The translations under genes were made by a program, and so were the position numbers. The notes under the pieces were generated by a model. That model worked only from the letters and a program-made list of their open reading frames with translations, did not search any database and was not told where the DNA came from. 64,000 bases of DNA, from the NCBI RefSeq assembly GCF_019400745.1, contig NZ_WJIB01000011.1:62001-126000 (forward strand), written 5' to 3'. This DNA comes from Cohnella sp. CFH 77786. GTDB taxonomy: Bacteria > Bacillota > Bacilli > Paenibacillales > Paenibacillaceae. This document shows, in pieces, positions 36,671 through 45,440 of this stretch. Numbering within the stretch: position 1 is the first letter of the stretch; each line of letters begins with the position of its first letter.

Positions 36671-36714
36671 AAAAAGACCGTTTATCCCGCGGCGTAAGCG
36701 GAGAAAACGGTCTT
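36671..36714 (-). terminator. Intrinsic terminator after the GH15 gene
   Basis: On the minus strand AAGACCGTTT and AAACGGTCTT form a ten-base stem, followed by TTTCATTT. Confidence 0.8.
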
Positions 36715-36727
36715 GGTCGTTCGTGGA

Positions 36728-38710
36728 TCAGGAGGTCGACGCGGGATCCGTTTTCTCCGCTTCCGCAAGCAGATGTACGGCCAGGATAAACATGGCGTGC
36801 GACCAAGTCAGCGGAACGACCCATGCCGTCTCTCCGCTCGTTTTGTCCACCTGCTCGGGGAGCAGCCCGAGCTCGGTGCGGTGGGCGACCGCCCAGTCGA
36901 GCAGCTTGCGGGCTTCGGCCGTTTCGCCGTTGGCGGCGCGGTATTGCGCGAGCCATAATGTCGTCAGGATCCAGGGATTGCCTCCGATGTAACGGTCGTC
37001 TTCGTAGCGTTTGATTCCGCCAACGCCCGGAACGGTCAGCCATCGCTCCACCGCTTCCGCCGTGCGGACGGCTTGCGGATGGGAGGGAGGGATGACGCCG
37101 AACGGAACGGAGATGCCCAGCAGGCTGACGTCTATGACCGGATCATAAGCTTTCCGGTACCGCTTGTATCCTTTGCCGTCCGTGCGAACGGAGACCGCAA
37201 GACCGGCCTGCGCGGCTTCCTCGTACGACTCCCGGCTTACGCGGAGCTCTACGCCCCGGTAGAAAACGCCCTTCTCCTCGTTCCAGCACAACGTCAAGAT
37301 TTTCTCGGCGATCGAAGCGGCGATCCGGGACCATCTCTCCGACAGTTCCGGCTCCCGCGCCCGTTCGGCGAACGAAGCGGCCGCCCGGAGTCCCGCATAG
37401 ACCGCGGAGGAAGAGTACGTGTGCTGGCCGAGCCGTTCCTCCCAAAGATCGCGGCTTGCCAGGGGCAAACCGTTCTCGGGATCGATCGAACGAACGAGGA
37501 ATTCGGCGCCCCGGCGAACCGCGTCCCACACGAGGCGAAGAAACGATTCTTTTTCGCCGGAAGGCAAAGCCTCGAAGTGCTGATACATTCCCCACAAGAT
37601 CGAGGAGCCTTCGTCAATCTGCAGTCCCCAGGAGGGAGCGAGCGATCCATCGTGGTAATGGCGCTGCTGCCACGCGCCGTCCTTGTCCTGCGCGGTCAGC
37701 GTCCATTCGTAGAAGCGCGTCGACATGTCCGTAAGTCCCGCTTTGTCGAGCGCGACCGTAATGAAGGCCGCATCCCGTCCCCAACAATACGCATATCCGC
37801 CGCAGCGGGAGAACCTCTCGTCGAACTCCGGAGCCGCGATAATGCTGCCGGTTTGTTCGTCGGACATCAATTTCATCGTCAGGATCGACCGTTCGTACAA
37901 GTCCCGGATGTCCGGGCGTTCGAACGGACAGTCGGCAGCGGACGCGAGCGTTTCGTTCCAATAGCGCGCCGTTCGGTCTCTCCAAACGCGGCAATCCGTT
38001 TCTTTGGCGCGGAGCACCAACTTTATCGAATCGTCCAGGGTGTTGGCGGCCGCCAAATAAACCGTATGCGAGACCGTCGCCCCGGGCGCGACATCCGTGA
38101 ACGCCCATTCCATGGCCCCGTCCGGCGCCATTCGGATGTCCTCCCCGTCGAGGGCGCCTTCGCAGGCTGCTTCCCAAGCGTGACCCGGTTGATATTTGAT
38201 GCACACGTTTGCACTAGAAAGCGAAAAATAATATTGCCGGCGGAAATGAACGAGGGCATCGGCTTCAGACCGGAACTGCGTCGTATGGTAAAACGGATTC
38301 TCCTCCGGCCTGATCGACGAGTATAGCAGAAAGGAGAACGAGACGGGCGAATTGCCCGTGTTGGTGAACCGATAATCGAAAACGAGCAAATCCTCGCCGG
38401 GAACGGCATAGATTTCGGATGACGCCCGTACGGGAAAGCCGGGGCAACCCGCCTTCACGGCAAAAATGTTCGTCCGCTCCGCATATCCGGATTCGTGCTG
38501 CCAGCCGTCCTCCGTGCCGTCGAACCACGTCGTGCGGTCCGAGTCCGACAAGCGCAGGCCGCTGCGGATCGTATCCGCATGCTGCGGAAAGTCCACATGC
38601 GGCCACCATAAACGGACAATCCGTCCTGTTCTCAGGACGGAAGCGAGGAAGCGGGAATTGCCGATGACGGCGTCGACGAGATACGGTTTGCGGAGCAAGT
38701 AATCGCTCAT
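36728..38710 (-). CDS. GH15 glucoamylase-like protein
   Basis: Cytoplasmic protein of 660 residues (no signal peptide). The N-terminal beta-sandwich (~1-270) starts MSDYLLRKPYLVDAVIGNSR, and the (alpha/alpha)6 barrel has GYAYCWGRDAAF, SWGLQIDEGSSIL with the general acid Glu367, and TYSSSAVYAGLRAA. At the C-terminal PLTWSHAMF the position usually holding the catalytic base Glu (PLxWxHAE in bacterial glucoamylases) is Met640. GGAG precedes ATG 38710. It follows the LacI gene by five bases and so belongs to the maltodextrin locus, acting on imported alpha-glucans. Activity should be treated as unproven. Confidence 0.85.
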   Translation of the reverse strand: MSDYLLRKPYLVDAVIGNSRFLASVLRTGRIVRLWWPHVDFPQHADTIRSGLRLSDSDRTTWFDGTEDGWQHESGYAERTNIFAVKAGCPGFPVRASSEIYAVPGEDLLVFDYRFTNTGNSPVSFSFLLYSSIRPEENPFYHTTQFRSEADALVHFRRQYYFSLSSANVCIKYQPGHAWEAACEGALDGEDIRMAPDGAMEWAFTDVAPGATVSHTVYLAAANTLDDSIKLVLRAKETDCRVWRDRTARYWNETLASAADCPFERPDIRDLYERSILTMKLMSDEQTGSIIAAPEFDERFSRCGGYAYCWGRDAAFITVALDKAGLTDMSTRFYEWTLTAQDKDGAWQQRHYHDGSLAPSWGLQIDEGSSILWGMYQHFEALPSGEKESFLRLVWDAVRRGAEFLVRSIDPENGLPLASRDLWEERLGQHTYSSSAVYAGLRAAASFAERAREPELSERWSRIAASIAEKILTLCWNEEKGVFYRGVELRVSRESYEEAAQAGLAVSVRTDGKGYKRYRKAYDPVIDVSLLGISVPFGVIPPSHPQAVRTAEAVERWLTVPGVGGIKRYEDDRYIGGNPWILTTLWLAQYRAANGETAEARKLLDWAVAHRTELGLLPEQVDKTSGETAWVVPLTWSHAMFILAVHLLAEAEKTDPASTS

Positions 38711-38715
38711 GGAAG

Positions 38716-39744
38716 TCAACTCCAGTTTCGTTTGATATTCAGCGACGATTCTCGGACGACCAGCCGGTGGGGCACGATGGTGCGAAGCTGCTGCGGCTTC
38801 TCGCCTTGAATGCGGCGGGTCAGCAGCTGCGAGGCCATGTAGCCGAGCTGGTAGATGCCGATATCGATGCTGCTGAGCGGGGGGGACGACAGTTCCGCTA
38901 GGTAGATGTTGTTGAAGCTTACCAGGCTGAGATCGTCCGGCACCTTGTAGCCGAGCTCCGACAGCCCCCGCAGGATGCCGAACGTGACGATGTCGTCGAT
39001 GACCACGAGGGCGGTCGGCCGATCGGGCAGGTTCATGAAGAACGACATCGCCCGATAACCGCTCTCCTGCAGAAATTCGCCTTCCATGACCCACTCGGTT
39101 TCCAAACGGATACCGTTGTCCGTCAGCGCTTTCTTGTAACCCTCCAGCCGATCCCGGGAGACGGTCAAGTTCGGCGGACCGCTGACGAATCCGATCCGAT
39201 GGTGGCCTTGGGAGATCAGATGCATCGTGGCGTCGTACGAAGCCTGCACGTTGTCGTTGTCCACGCACAGGATGTCGTTGTCTCCGTAGTTGCCGATCAG
39301 GATAAACGGGAAGTCTTCTTTTTTCAGGAAGGCGATGATCGGATCGTCTTTGCGGGATTGCAGCAAGATGATGCCGTCGACCCGCTTTCCTTTGACCAGC
39401 CGCGTAACCGCCTCCAGCTCTCCATGCTCGGAATGGCCTGCGGTCATCAGCACGTCGTACCCGTTTCGGGAGGCCTGCGTCGTGATCCCCCGGATGTTCT
39501 CGGCGAAAAAGTGGTTCTGGAACAGCTCCTCCGCGGGACGGGGCAAAATCATGCCGAGCGTGAATGTTTTATTGGAAACGAGGCTGCGCGCCATGATATT
39601 CGAATGGTAGCCGAGCTGCTTCATGATCTCCTTGACCCTGCGGGACGTTTCCGGGCTGATCCGCGGGTGGTTGGAAATGACCCGGGATACGGTTGACGGG
39701 GACACGCCGGCCTTGCGGGCTACGTCTTTAATGGTGACCGCCAT
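38716..39744 (-). CDS. LacI-family regulator of the maltodextrin locus
   Basis: Protein of 342 residues with helix-turn-helix VTIKDVARKAGVSPSTVSRV and a sugar-binding core (LGMILPRPAEELFQNHFFAE, DGIILLQSRKDD, ALVVIDDIVTFGI). It resembles MalR-type repressors of Firmicutes. GGAGG precedes the ATG at 39744. A perfect palindrome lies 18 bases upstream of the start and two more copies precede the divergent binding-protein gene, so it probably represses both arms and is released by maltodextrin (inferred). Confidence 0.92.
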   Translation of the reverse strand: MAVTIKDVARKAGVSPSTVSRVISNHPRISPETSRRVKEIMKQLGYHSNIMARSLVSNKTFTLGMILPRPAEELFQNHFFAENIRGITTQASRNGYDVLMTAGHSEHGELEAVTRLVKGKRVDGIILLQSRKDDPIIAFLKKEDFPFILIGNYGDNDILCVDNDNVQASYDATMHLISQGHHRIGFVSGPPNLTVSRDRLEGYKKALTDNGIRLETEWVMEGEFLQESGYRAMSFFMNLPDRPTALVVIDDIVTFGILRGLSELGYKVPDDLSLVSFNNIYLAELSSPPLSSIDIGIYQLGYMASQLLTRRIQGEKPQQLRTIVPHRLVVRESSLNIKRNWS

Positions 39745-39761
39745 ATTTACCTCCGAATGGG

Positions 39762-39775
39762 TTCAAACGTTTGAA
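39762..39775. promoter_or_regulatory. LacI-type operator 1 (lacI-GH15 arm)
   Basis: Perfect 14-base palindrome TTCAAACGTTTGAA with the CG centre typical of LacI-family sites. It lies between the leftward promoter and the regulator start codon. Confidence 0.8.
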
Positions 39776-39793
39776 CAGGCTATTTACAGTAGT

Positions 39794-39822
39794 ATGTTAC
39801 ATGAACGGTATAAGTTTGTAAA
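39794..39822 (-). promoter_or_regulatory. Promoter of the lacI-GH15 operon
   Basis: Read leftward, TTTACA (39817-39822) and TAACAT (39794-39799) are spaced by 17 bases, upstream of operator 1. Confidence 0.6.
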
Positions 39823-39996
39823 CGGTACCTCTTTAGGATGATGAAATATGAATCGTGCTTGATTGCACAGATTCCATAGTTAAAATAAGAAGAAATAATT
39901 ATTGAGCAGATGAGTGAACGCATGAAAACGAGAGGAAATACGAGAAATAAAGAGTTACGGACCTTTTAAGTTTAAATATCGATTTGTGCAAACGTA

Positions 39997-40025
39997 TTTA
40001 CAAACTCTCCGATTGATGTAATACT
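39997..40025 (+). promoter_or_regulatory. Promoter of the binding-protein/malFG/amylase operon
   Basis: TTTACA (39997-40002) and AATACT (40020-40025; alternative TAATAC one base earlier) are spaced by 16-17 bases. A looser operator match, GCAAACGTATTTAC, overlaps the -35 box. Confidence 0.6.
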
Positions 40026-40049
40026 AATATTGCTAAATCATGAAGCGCT

Positions 40050-40063
40050 TTCAAACGTTCGAA
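40050..40063. promoter_or_regulatory. LacI-type operator 2
   Basis: TTCAAACGTTCGAA differs from the perfect operator 1 by one base. It is about 25 bases after the -10 box of the rightward operon, a repressing position. Confidence 0.75.
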
Positions 40064-40107
40064 ACGAGTGGCGAATGACTCGAAATTCATCTTCCGTTTG
40101 CCTAAAA

Positions 40108-40121
40108 TTCAAACGTTTGCA
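40108..40121. promoter_or_regulatory. LacI-type operator 3
   Basis: TTCAAACGTTTGCA differs from operator 1 by one base. It lies 58 bases after operator 2 in the untranslated leader, 39 bases before the binding-protein start. Confidence 0.75.
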
Positions 40122-40160
40122 CAAGCGGAAACCAATCGCTCCAAAGAGAGGGGTAACCAA

Positions 40161-41501
40161 ATGAAAAAAAGGTTTGTCATTCTCGCCGTCCTGTTCCTCC
40201 TGACGCTGACGCTCTCGGCATGCGGCGGCTCAGGCAGCAACTCGGGCGGCAGCGCATCCCCGTCCGCTTCGGACAACTCGGCGTCATCTCCGTCCGCGTC
40301 CGAGTCGGCGTCCGCTCCGGCTTCGGAAGCGGCTCAAGAAGAGCTGAAACCGGAAGACGGGGCCAAACTTGTCGTATGGGCCGCACAAGAGCAGAAAGAA
40401 TTTCTGGAAGCGATGGGCAAGGAGTTCGAACAAAAGTACGGCGTTAAAGTGGAATACCAGAAGGTCGGCTCCGCCGACGCGCTTAACAAAATCAAAAAGG
40501 ACGGACCTGCGGGCGTAGGCGCGGACGTGTTCATGCTGGCGCACGACCAGGTCAACCAGGCCGTCCAGGCCGGCGTCGTCCTTCCGAACGACTACTACGC
40601 CGAAGACACGAAAGCGAATTTCGTCGAAACGGCCGTGAACGCGGTAACGGGTACCGACGGCGTGCTCTACGGCTATCCGCGCAACATCGAAACCTACCTC
40701 CTCTTTTACAACAAAAACTTGGTGAAGCCGGAGAACGTCGCTTCCTGGGACGCGATCAAGGCGTTCGCCAAATCCTATAACGTACCGGCCGAGAAAAAAT
40801 TCGGCATCATGTGGAAGCTGGACGATACTTATTTCAACTATGCGTTCATCGCGGGCAACGGCGGTTACGTATTCGGGAAAAACAACACCGACCCGAGCGA
40901 CATCGGCCTTAACAACGAAGGCGCCGTCGAAGGCATGAAATTCATGAAGAGCATGCAGGAAGTCATGCCGTTCAAAGTGGCCGACGCTTCTTCGGACGTC
41001 AAGACCGATCTGTTCCAGAAAGGCAAACTGGCGATCGACCTGGACGGCATCTGGATGCTCGGATCGTTCACGAAAGAAAAGCTGGGCTTCGACGTAGGCG
41101 CCGTACCGATGCCTCCGATGCCGAACGGGAAATCTCCGAAGCCGTTCGCCGGCGTGCAAGCCTACTTCGTCAGCTCTTTCTCGCAGTATCCGCAGGCGGC
41201 GCGTCTGTTCGCGCATTATGTCTCCAGCCAGGAAGCGGCCGTGAAAATGTATCAGATGACCGGCGTCGTCTCGGCCCGCAAGGGACTGGACCAGGATCCG
41301 GCGTTCCAGAACGATCTCGTCAAAGCGTTCATGGAGCAATTCAAGAACGTCGAGCCGATGCCCTCCATTCCGGAAACGGGTTCGTTCTGGACCGCCATGG
41401 GGCCCGTGTATCCGGCGATCTGGGACAACAACACCGATCCGAAAGCCGCATTGGACAAAGCCGTCGCCGACATGAAGACGCTCATATCCCAAGCGAAGTA
41501 A
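40161..41501 (+). CDS. Maltodextrin-binding lipoprotein, MalE/MdxE type
   Basis: Protein of 446 residues. It has a lipoprotein signal with Cys21 in LSAC, a Ser/Ala-rich tether to ~residue 70, and a MalE-like binding domain (KLVVWAAQEQKEFLEAMGKE, GPAGVGADVFMLAHDQ, YGYPRNIETYLLFYNK, GKLAIDLDGIW). ATG 40161 follows AGAGAGGGGTAACC. It is the first gene of a four-gene operon with two permeases and an amylase and has a strong hairpin after its stop. It binds maltose or longer alpha-glucans outside the membrane. Confidence 0.94.
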   Translation: MKKRFVILAVLFLLTLTLSACGGSGSNSGGSASPSASDNSASSPSASESASAPASEAAQEELKPEDGAKLVVWAAQEQKEFLEAMGKEFEQKYGVKVEYQKVGSADALNKIKKDGPAGVGADVFMLAHDQVNQAVQAGVVLPNDYYAEDTKANFVETAVNAVTGTDGVLYGYPRNIETYLLFYNKNLVKPENVASWDAIKAFAKSYNVPAEKKFGIMWKLDDTYFNYAFIAGNGGYVFGKNNTDPSDIGLNNEGAVEGMKFMKSMQEVMPFKVADASSDVKTDLFQKGKLAIDLDGIWMLGSFTKEKLGFDVGAVPMPPMPNGKSPKPFAGVQAYFVSSFSQYPQAARLFAHYVSSQEAAVKMYQMTGVVSARKGLDQDPAFQNDLVKAFMEQFKNVEPMPSIPETGSFWTAMGPVYPAIWDNNTDPKAALDKAVADMKTLISQAK

Positions 41502-41522
41502 GCATCAGGATCACGACCGAAC

Positions 41523-41559
41523 GACAATCACCCGCAATGGCTTGTTGCGGGTGATTGTC
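41523..41559 (+). promoter_or_regulatory. Intercistronic hairpin after the maltodextrin-binding protein
   Basis: GACAATCACCCGCAA and TTGCGGGTGATTGTC form a perfect 15-bp stem with a seven-base loop and no following T-run. As known for malE-malF regions, this probably shields the upstream message and lowers downstream permease expression. Confidence 0.7.
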
Positions 41560-41585
41560 CAATGGATGGAGAGGAGAGTCCGAAC

Positions 41586-42896
41586 TTGCGCCAGTATCGG
41601 AGGACGGCAGCAGTACTCTCTGCTGTATTTATGGGGCTGGGCCAGCTGTATAACCGGCAATATGCCAAAGGAATCGCATTTATCGTCTTTTATGCCACGG
41701 CGCTTTTTTACGCGTTTACGAAGCTGGAACATGCCATTTGGGGAATCGTGACGCTTGGCGAAACGAAGCAGCATTTCGAGGTCGTCGGAAAAATCACCAA
41801 GAAAGTGCCGGGAGATCATTCGATTTTCCTGATGATCCAAGGCTTGATTACGATTTTCGTCGTCATCCTCGCCGTTTATCTGTTCATCATGAACATCCGC
41901 GACGCCTACCAAGGAGGCAAACTCCGCGAGGAAGGCAAGCCGCTGAACGGAATCGGGGCTACGCTCAAATTCATCGCGGACAAGAAATTCCCGCATCTCA
42001 TCATCACGATACCGCTCGTTTTCGTGTTTTTCTTCAGCGTGCTGCCGATCCTCTTTTCCGTGCTGATTGCCTTTACGAACTACAACAATACGCACGAGCC
42101 GCCTGGCCAGCTTGTCGATTGGCAGGGCTTTCGCGCTTTCAAGGATTTGCTTGGCCTGAGCCAGTGGGCCCATACGTTCCTGGGCGTCTTCTCATGGACG
42201 ATGCTTTGGGCGGTTTTGTCGACCTTTACGACGTTTTTCGGCGGCTTCGCCGTCGCGTTGCTCGTGCAGCAGAGAAATATCCGGTTCAAATCGTTCTTCC
42301 GCGCGATTTACATGATTCCGTTCGCGATTCCGGCTTTCCTGTCCTTGCTCATTATGCGCAACCTGTTCAACGCCGAGTTCGGGCCGATCAACTCGATGCT
42401 GCTGAAGTTCGGCATCGAAGGGCCGCAATGGCTGTCCGATCCGGTCTGGGCCAAGGTGACGATCGTCATCGTGAACTTATGGCTCGGCTTCCCGATCTCG
42501 ATGCTGCTCATTATCGGCATCCTGACGACCATTCCGCGCGATCTGTACGAAGCCGCGGAGGTAGACGGCGCTTCGGCGTTCTATAAGTTCCGTAAAATCA
42601 CGTTCCCCAGCGTCATGTTCTCCCTCGCGCCGATCGTCATCGGGCAATTCGCGGGGAACATCAACAACTTCAACGTCATTTATTTGATGTCCGGCGGCGG
42701 TCCCGTCAACAGCGAATACCAGTTCGCAGGACATACCGACATTTTGATCACATGGCTGTACAGCCTTTCCATAACGAACGGAAGATACAACTTCGCGGCC
42801 GTCGTCAGTATTTTCCTGTTCCTCATTATCGCGGGCTTCGCCATTCTGAGCTTCCGGCGTACGCGCTCGTTCAGAGAGGATGATATGTTGCGATGA
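41586..42896 (+). CDS. Maltodextrin ABC importer permease, MalF type
   Basis: Membrane protein of 436 residues with an extra N-terminal pair of hydrophobic segments (starting near GLGQLYNRQYAKGIAF) before the usual six, as in Firmicutes MalF proteins. The EAA loop is DLYEAAEVDGASAFYKFRKI followed by TFP. TTG 41586 is preferred because GGAGAGGAG lies about ten bases upstream; the in-frame ATG at 41562 has no site and overlaps that region. Its stop overlaps the MalG start by four bases. Confidence 0.92.
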   Translation: MRQYRRTAAVLSAVFMGLGQLYNRQYAKGIAFIVFYATALFYAFTKLEHAIWGIVTLGETKQHFEVVGKITKKVPGDHSIFLMIQGLITIFVVILAVYLFIMNIRDAYQGGKLREEGKPLNGIGATLKFIADKKFPHLIITIPLVFVFFFSVLPILFSVLIAFTNYNNTHEPPGQLVDWQGFRAFKDLLGLSQWAHTFLGVFSWTMLWAVLSTFTTFFGGFAVALLVQQRNIRFKSFFRAIYMIPFAIPAFLSLLIMRNLFNAEFGPINSMLLKFGIEGPQWLSDPVWAKVTIVIVNLWLGFPISMLLIIGILTTIPRDLYEAAEVDGASAFYKFRKITFPSVMFSLAPIVIGQFAGNINNFNVIYLMSGGGPVNSEYQFAGHTDILITWLYSLSITNGRYNFAAVVSIFLFLIIAGFAILSFRRTRSFREDDMLR

Positions 42897-43729
42897 GCGC
42901 TTATCGGTTTCGCAAAGGGCTGTGGCTCGTGATCAGCTATATTCTGTTGATCCTGATCGCGATCTTTACGATCTATCCGGCATTGTGGATCGTGTTCTCG
43001 TCGTTCCGGGAAGGAACTTCGCTGTTCAGCGAGACGCTCATCCCGGAAAAGTGGACGTTGGTGCATTACAAGGAGCTGTTCGAGCAGTTCGAGTTCGGCA
43101 AATGGTACGTGAACTCGCTGAAAATCTCCCTCATCACGATGGTGCTCAGCGTCCTGTTCCAATTGCTGTCCGGTTATGCGTTCTCGCGTTTCCGGTTCAA
43201 ATCCCGGAAGTCGATCATGAGCGGTCTGTTCGTCATCGGCCTGTTTCCTTCGTTCCTTAGCCTCACGGCGGTCTACGTCTTGCTTCTGAACATGAAATTG
43301 CTCAATACGCATACCGCATTGATCATGGTGTCTTCGGCCGGCGCGGCCGTCGGATACCTGCTCGTCAAAGGTTATTTCGATACGATTCCGAAAAGCTTGG
43401 AAGAAGCGGCGATCATCGACGGAGCCAGCAACTGGGGCGTGTTCTTCCGCATTCTGCTGCCGCTGTCGAGGCCGCTTATCGTGTACATGGCGGTTACGAC
43501 GTTCGCCGGCACGTTCAGCGAATTCATCTTCGCACAGACCGTTCTGCGCACGGAAGCGAAGCAGACGCTGGCCGTCGGTCTCTACAACATGGTCAGCGCC
43601 CAATTCTCGACGCAGTTTACCATTTTCGCGGCTGGCTCGGTGCTCGTCTCCATTCCGGTCGTGCTGATCTTCATCATTTTCCAACGCTTGCTGGTGGAAG
43701 GTCTGACGTCGGGAGCGGACAAAGGATGA
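42893..43729 (+). CDS. Maltodextrin ABC importer permease, MalG type
   Basis: Membrane protein of 278 residues with six hydrophobic segments and the EAA loop SLEEAAIIDGASNWGVFFRI followed by LLP. The C-terminus LVEGLTSGADKG is typical of MalG. It is coupled to both neighbours through ATGA overlaps. Confidence 0.94.
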   Translation: MSAYRFRKGLWLVISYILLILIAIFTIYPALWIVFSSFREGTSLFSETLIPEKWTLVHYKELFEQFEFGKWYVNSLKISLITMVLSVLFQLLSGYAFSRFRFKSRKSIMSGLFVIGLFPSFLSLTAVYVLLLNMKLLNTHTALIMVSSAGAAVGYLLVKGYFDTIPKSLEEAAIIDGASNWGVFFRILLPLSRPLIVYMAVTTFAGTFSEFIFAQTVLRTEAKQTLAVGLYNMVSAQFSTQFTIFAAGSVLVSIPVVLIFIIFQRLLVEGLTSGADKG

Positions 43730-45399
43730 GACGCCGCGGGATCGCAGGCCGAGTCGGTTGGTCGGCTTTGGCTATTGTCGCTGCGGTTGCTTTCCTTCTG
43801 GAGGGCTGTACCAAGGACGGGGCGGAGAAGGCTTCGCCGTCGGCTTCTTCCGCGGGGCCCTCCTCGTCCCCGGTCGCGTCCCCTGACGCAAGCAAGGGAA
43901 ATTACAAGTTCACGGACAAGATCGCGCAGATGGGCCGGAGCAGCGGCGTTTGGTATGAGATATTCGTCCGGTCGTTCAGCGATTCGAACGGGGACGGGAT
44001 CGGCGACCTGCAAGGGGCGGCGGGCAAGCTCGATTACTTGCAGGACCTGGGGATCAAAGGCATTTGGCTGATGCCGATCAACCCTTCGCCGTCCTACCAC
44101 GGATATGACGTGACGGATTACTACGCGGTCAATCCGGATTACGGCACGCTGGACGATTTGAAGCATCTTCTGGAGGAGGCGCATAAAAGGGGAATCAAGG
44201 TGATCATGGACCTGGTCGTGAATCATACCAGCAGCAAGCACCCGTGGTTCCTCGATTCGGCCACTGGCCCCAAAAGCAAATACCGCAGCTGGTACGTGTG
44301 GGCCGACAGGCCGGGAACGGATACGGCGTCTCTCGGCCCATGGGGACAGACGGTGTGGCATGAATCCGGAGACTCATCCTACTTGGGCGTGTTCTGGGAC
44401 GGCATGCCCGACCTGAACATGGACAATCCGGAAGTGCGCAACGAAATGGTGAACGTCGGCCAATTTTGGCTCAAGCTCGGGATGGACGGCTTCCGCCTCG
44501 ACGCGGCCAAGCACGTCTATGAAGACTTCCAGTCTTCGGCGAACGACCCGGTGACCGGGGAGAAGAACAAGGCGTGGTGGCAGGAGTTCCGCCAAGGCAT
44601 GGAGGCAGTCAACAAGGACGCCTACCTCGTCGGAGAAATCTGGGATTCCCCGGCGGTCGTCGGCCCTTTCCTCGACAAGGCCCTCGATTCCGGCTTCAAC
44701 TTCGACCTGAGCAAGCTGCTGCTGGACACCGCGAAGAGCGAAAATGCGGGTCCGATCGGGTCGATCCTGAACAGGACGTACGAATACTTCAGCAAACAGT
44801 CGAACGGCGAATTCGTCGACGCTCCGTTTCTGACGAATCACGACTCCAATCGGGTGATGAGCGAGATGGACGGCAACGCAGACCATGCGAAGATGGCCGC
44901 GTCGCTGCTGCTGACGATGCCCGGTAACCCCTTCCTTTATTACGGAGAAGAAATTGGCATGCAGGGCGTCAAGCCGGACGAACGGATTCGCGGGCCGATG
45001 ATCTGGGCGGCCGACCTCCGGTCCGACGGCCAGACGAGTTGGGAAGCCGCGGAAAGCAACGGGAACACCCCGTCGGTCGCAGAGCAGAAGAAGGATCCGA
45101 ATTCGCTTTACAACCATTACAAGAAGCTGATCTCCTGGCGAAACGAGGAGCTGGCCCTTGGCGACGGGGGGATCGCTCCGTTCGGGACGGAGGAGGACGG
45201 CGTCTTGGCCTACGCCAGAATCAGCGGCGACGTCAAGCTTCTCGTGGTCCTCAACCTGACGGGGAGGGAGCAATCCGTCGAATTGAACGCGAACGGCAAA
45301 GTGCCGTTCGGGGAGGTGCGGTTCGCTAGCGCAGACGGGATCGTCCTGGAGAATGGCCGGCTGAAGATGCCTCCGTACAGCACGGCGGTTCTGCAATAA
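43726..45399 (+). CDS. Lipoprotein alpha-amylase, GH13
   Basis: Protein of 557 residues anchored by a lipoprotein signal (Cys28 in LEGC) and a Ser/Pro tether. The GH13 barrel starts at VWYEIFVRSFSDSNGDGIGD and has conserved regions DLVVNHTS, GFRLDAAKHV with nucleophile Asp259, GEIWDSP with acid Glu304, and TNHDSNR with Asp373. The sequence pattern fits GH13_36-like cell-bound amylases. It trims starch to maltodextrins at the cell surface for the adjoining importer. Start overlaps the MalG stop (ATGA). Confidence 0.93.
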   Translation: MRRRGIAGRVGWSALAIVAAVAFLLEGCTKDGAEKASPSASSAGPSSSPVASPDASKGNYKFTDKIAQMGRSSGVWYEIFVRSFSDSNGDGIGDLQGAAGKLDYLQDLGIKGIWLMPINPSPSYHGYDVTDYYAVNPDYGTLDDLKHLLEEAHKRGIKVIMDLVVNHTSSKHPWFLDSATGPKSKYRSWYVWADRPGTDTASLGPWGQTVWHESGDSSYLGVFWDGMPDLNMDNPEVRNEMVNVGQFWLKLGMDGFRLDAAKHVYEDFQSSANDPVTGEKNKAWWQEFRQGMEAVNKDAYLVGEIWDSPAVVGPFLDKALDSGFNFDLSKLLLDTAKSENAGPIGSILNRTYEYFSKQSNGEFVDAPFLTNHDSNRVMSEMDGNADHAKMAASLLLTMPGNPFLYYGEEIGMQGVKPDERIRGPMIWAADLRSDGQTSWEAAESNGNTPSVAEQKKDPNSLYNHYKKLISWRNEELALGDGGIAPFGTEEDGVLAYARISGDVKLLVVLNLTGREQSVELNANGKVPFGEVRFASADGIVLENGRLKMPPYSTAVLQ

Positions 45400-45403
45400 T
45401 AGG

Positions 45404-45440
45404 AAGACCGGATTCCTGGGCCATGGAATCCGGTCTTTCC
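45404..45440 (+). terminator. Intrinsic terminator of the maltodextrin operon
   Basis: AAGACCGGATTCC and GGAATCCGGTCTT form a 13-bp stem with an eight-base loop. A short TTTCCC tail follows, so termination may be incomplete. Confidence 0.72.

Larger units (their letters stand above)
39745..40160. promoter_or_regulatory. Divergent control region of the maltodextrin locus
   Basis: This 416-base gap carries no gene. It holds a promoter for each arm, three copies of a TTCAAACGTTTGAA-type operator, and a fourth looser match (TGTGCAAACGTATTTACA) at the rightward -35 box. The stretch between is AT-rich and shows nothing else I can name. Confidence 0.8.

Noticed and set aside
38711-39268. N-terminal extension of the GH15 gene through the LacI gene
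   Set aside because: The frame is open, but ATG 38710 has a GGAG site and starts the protein as in the family, and the extension overlaps the LacI coding sequence.
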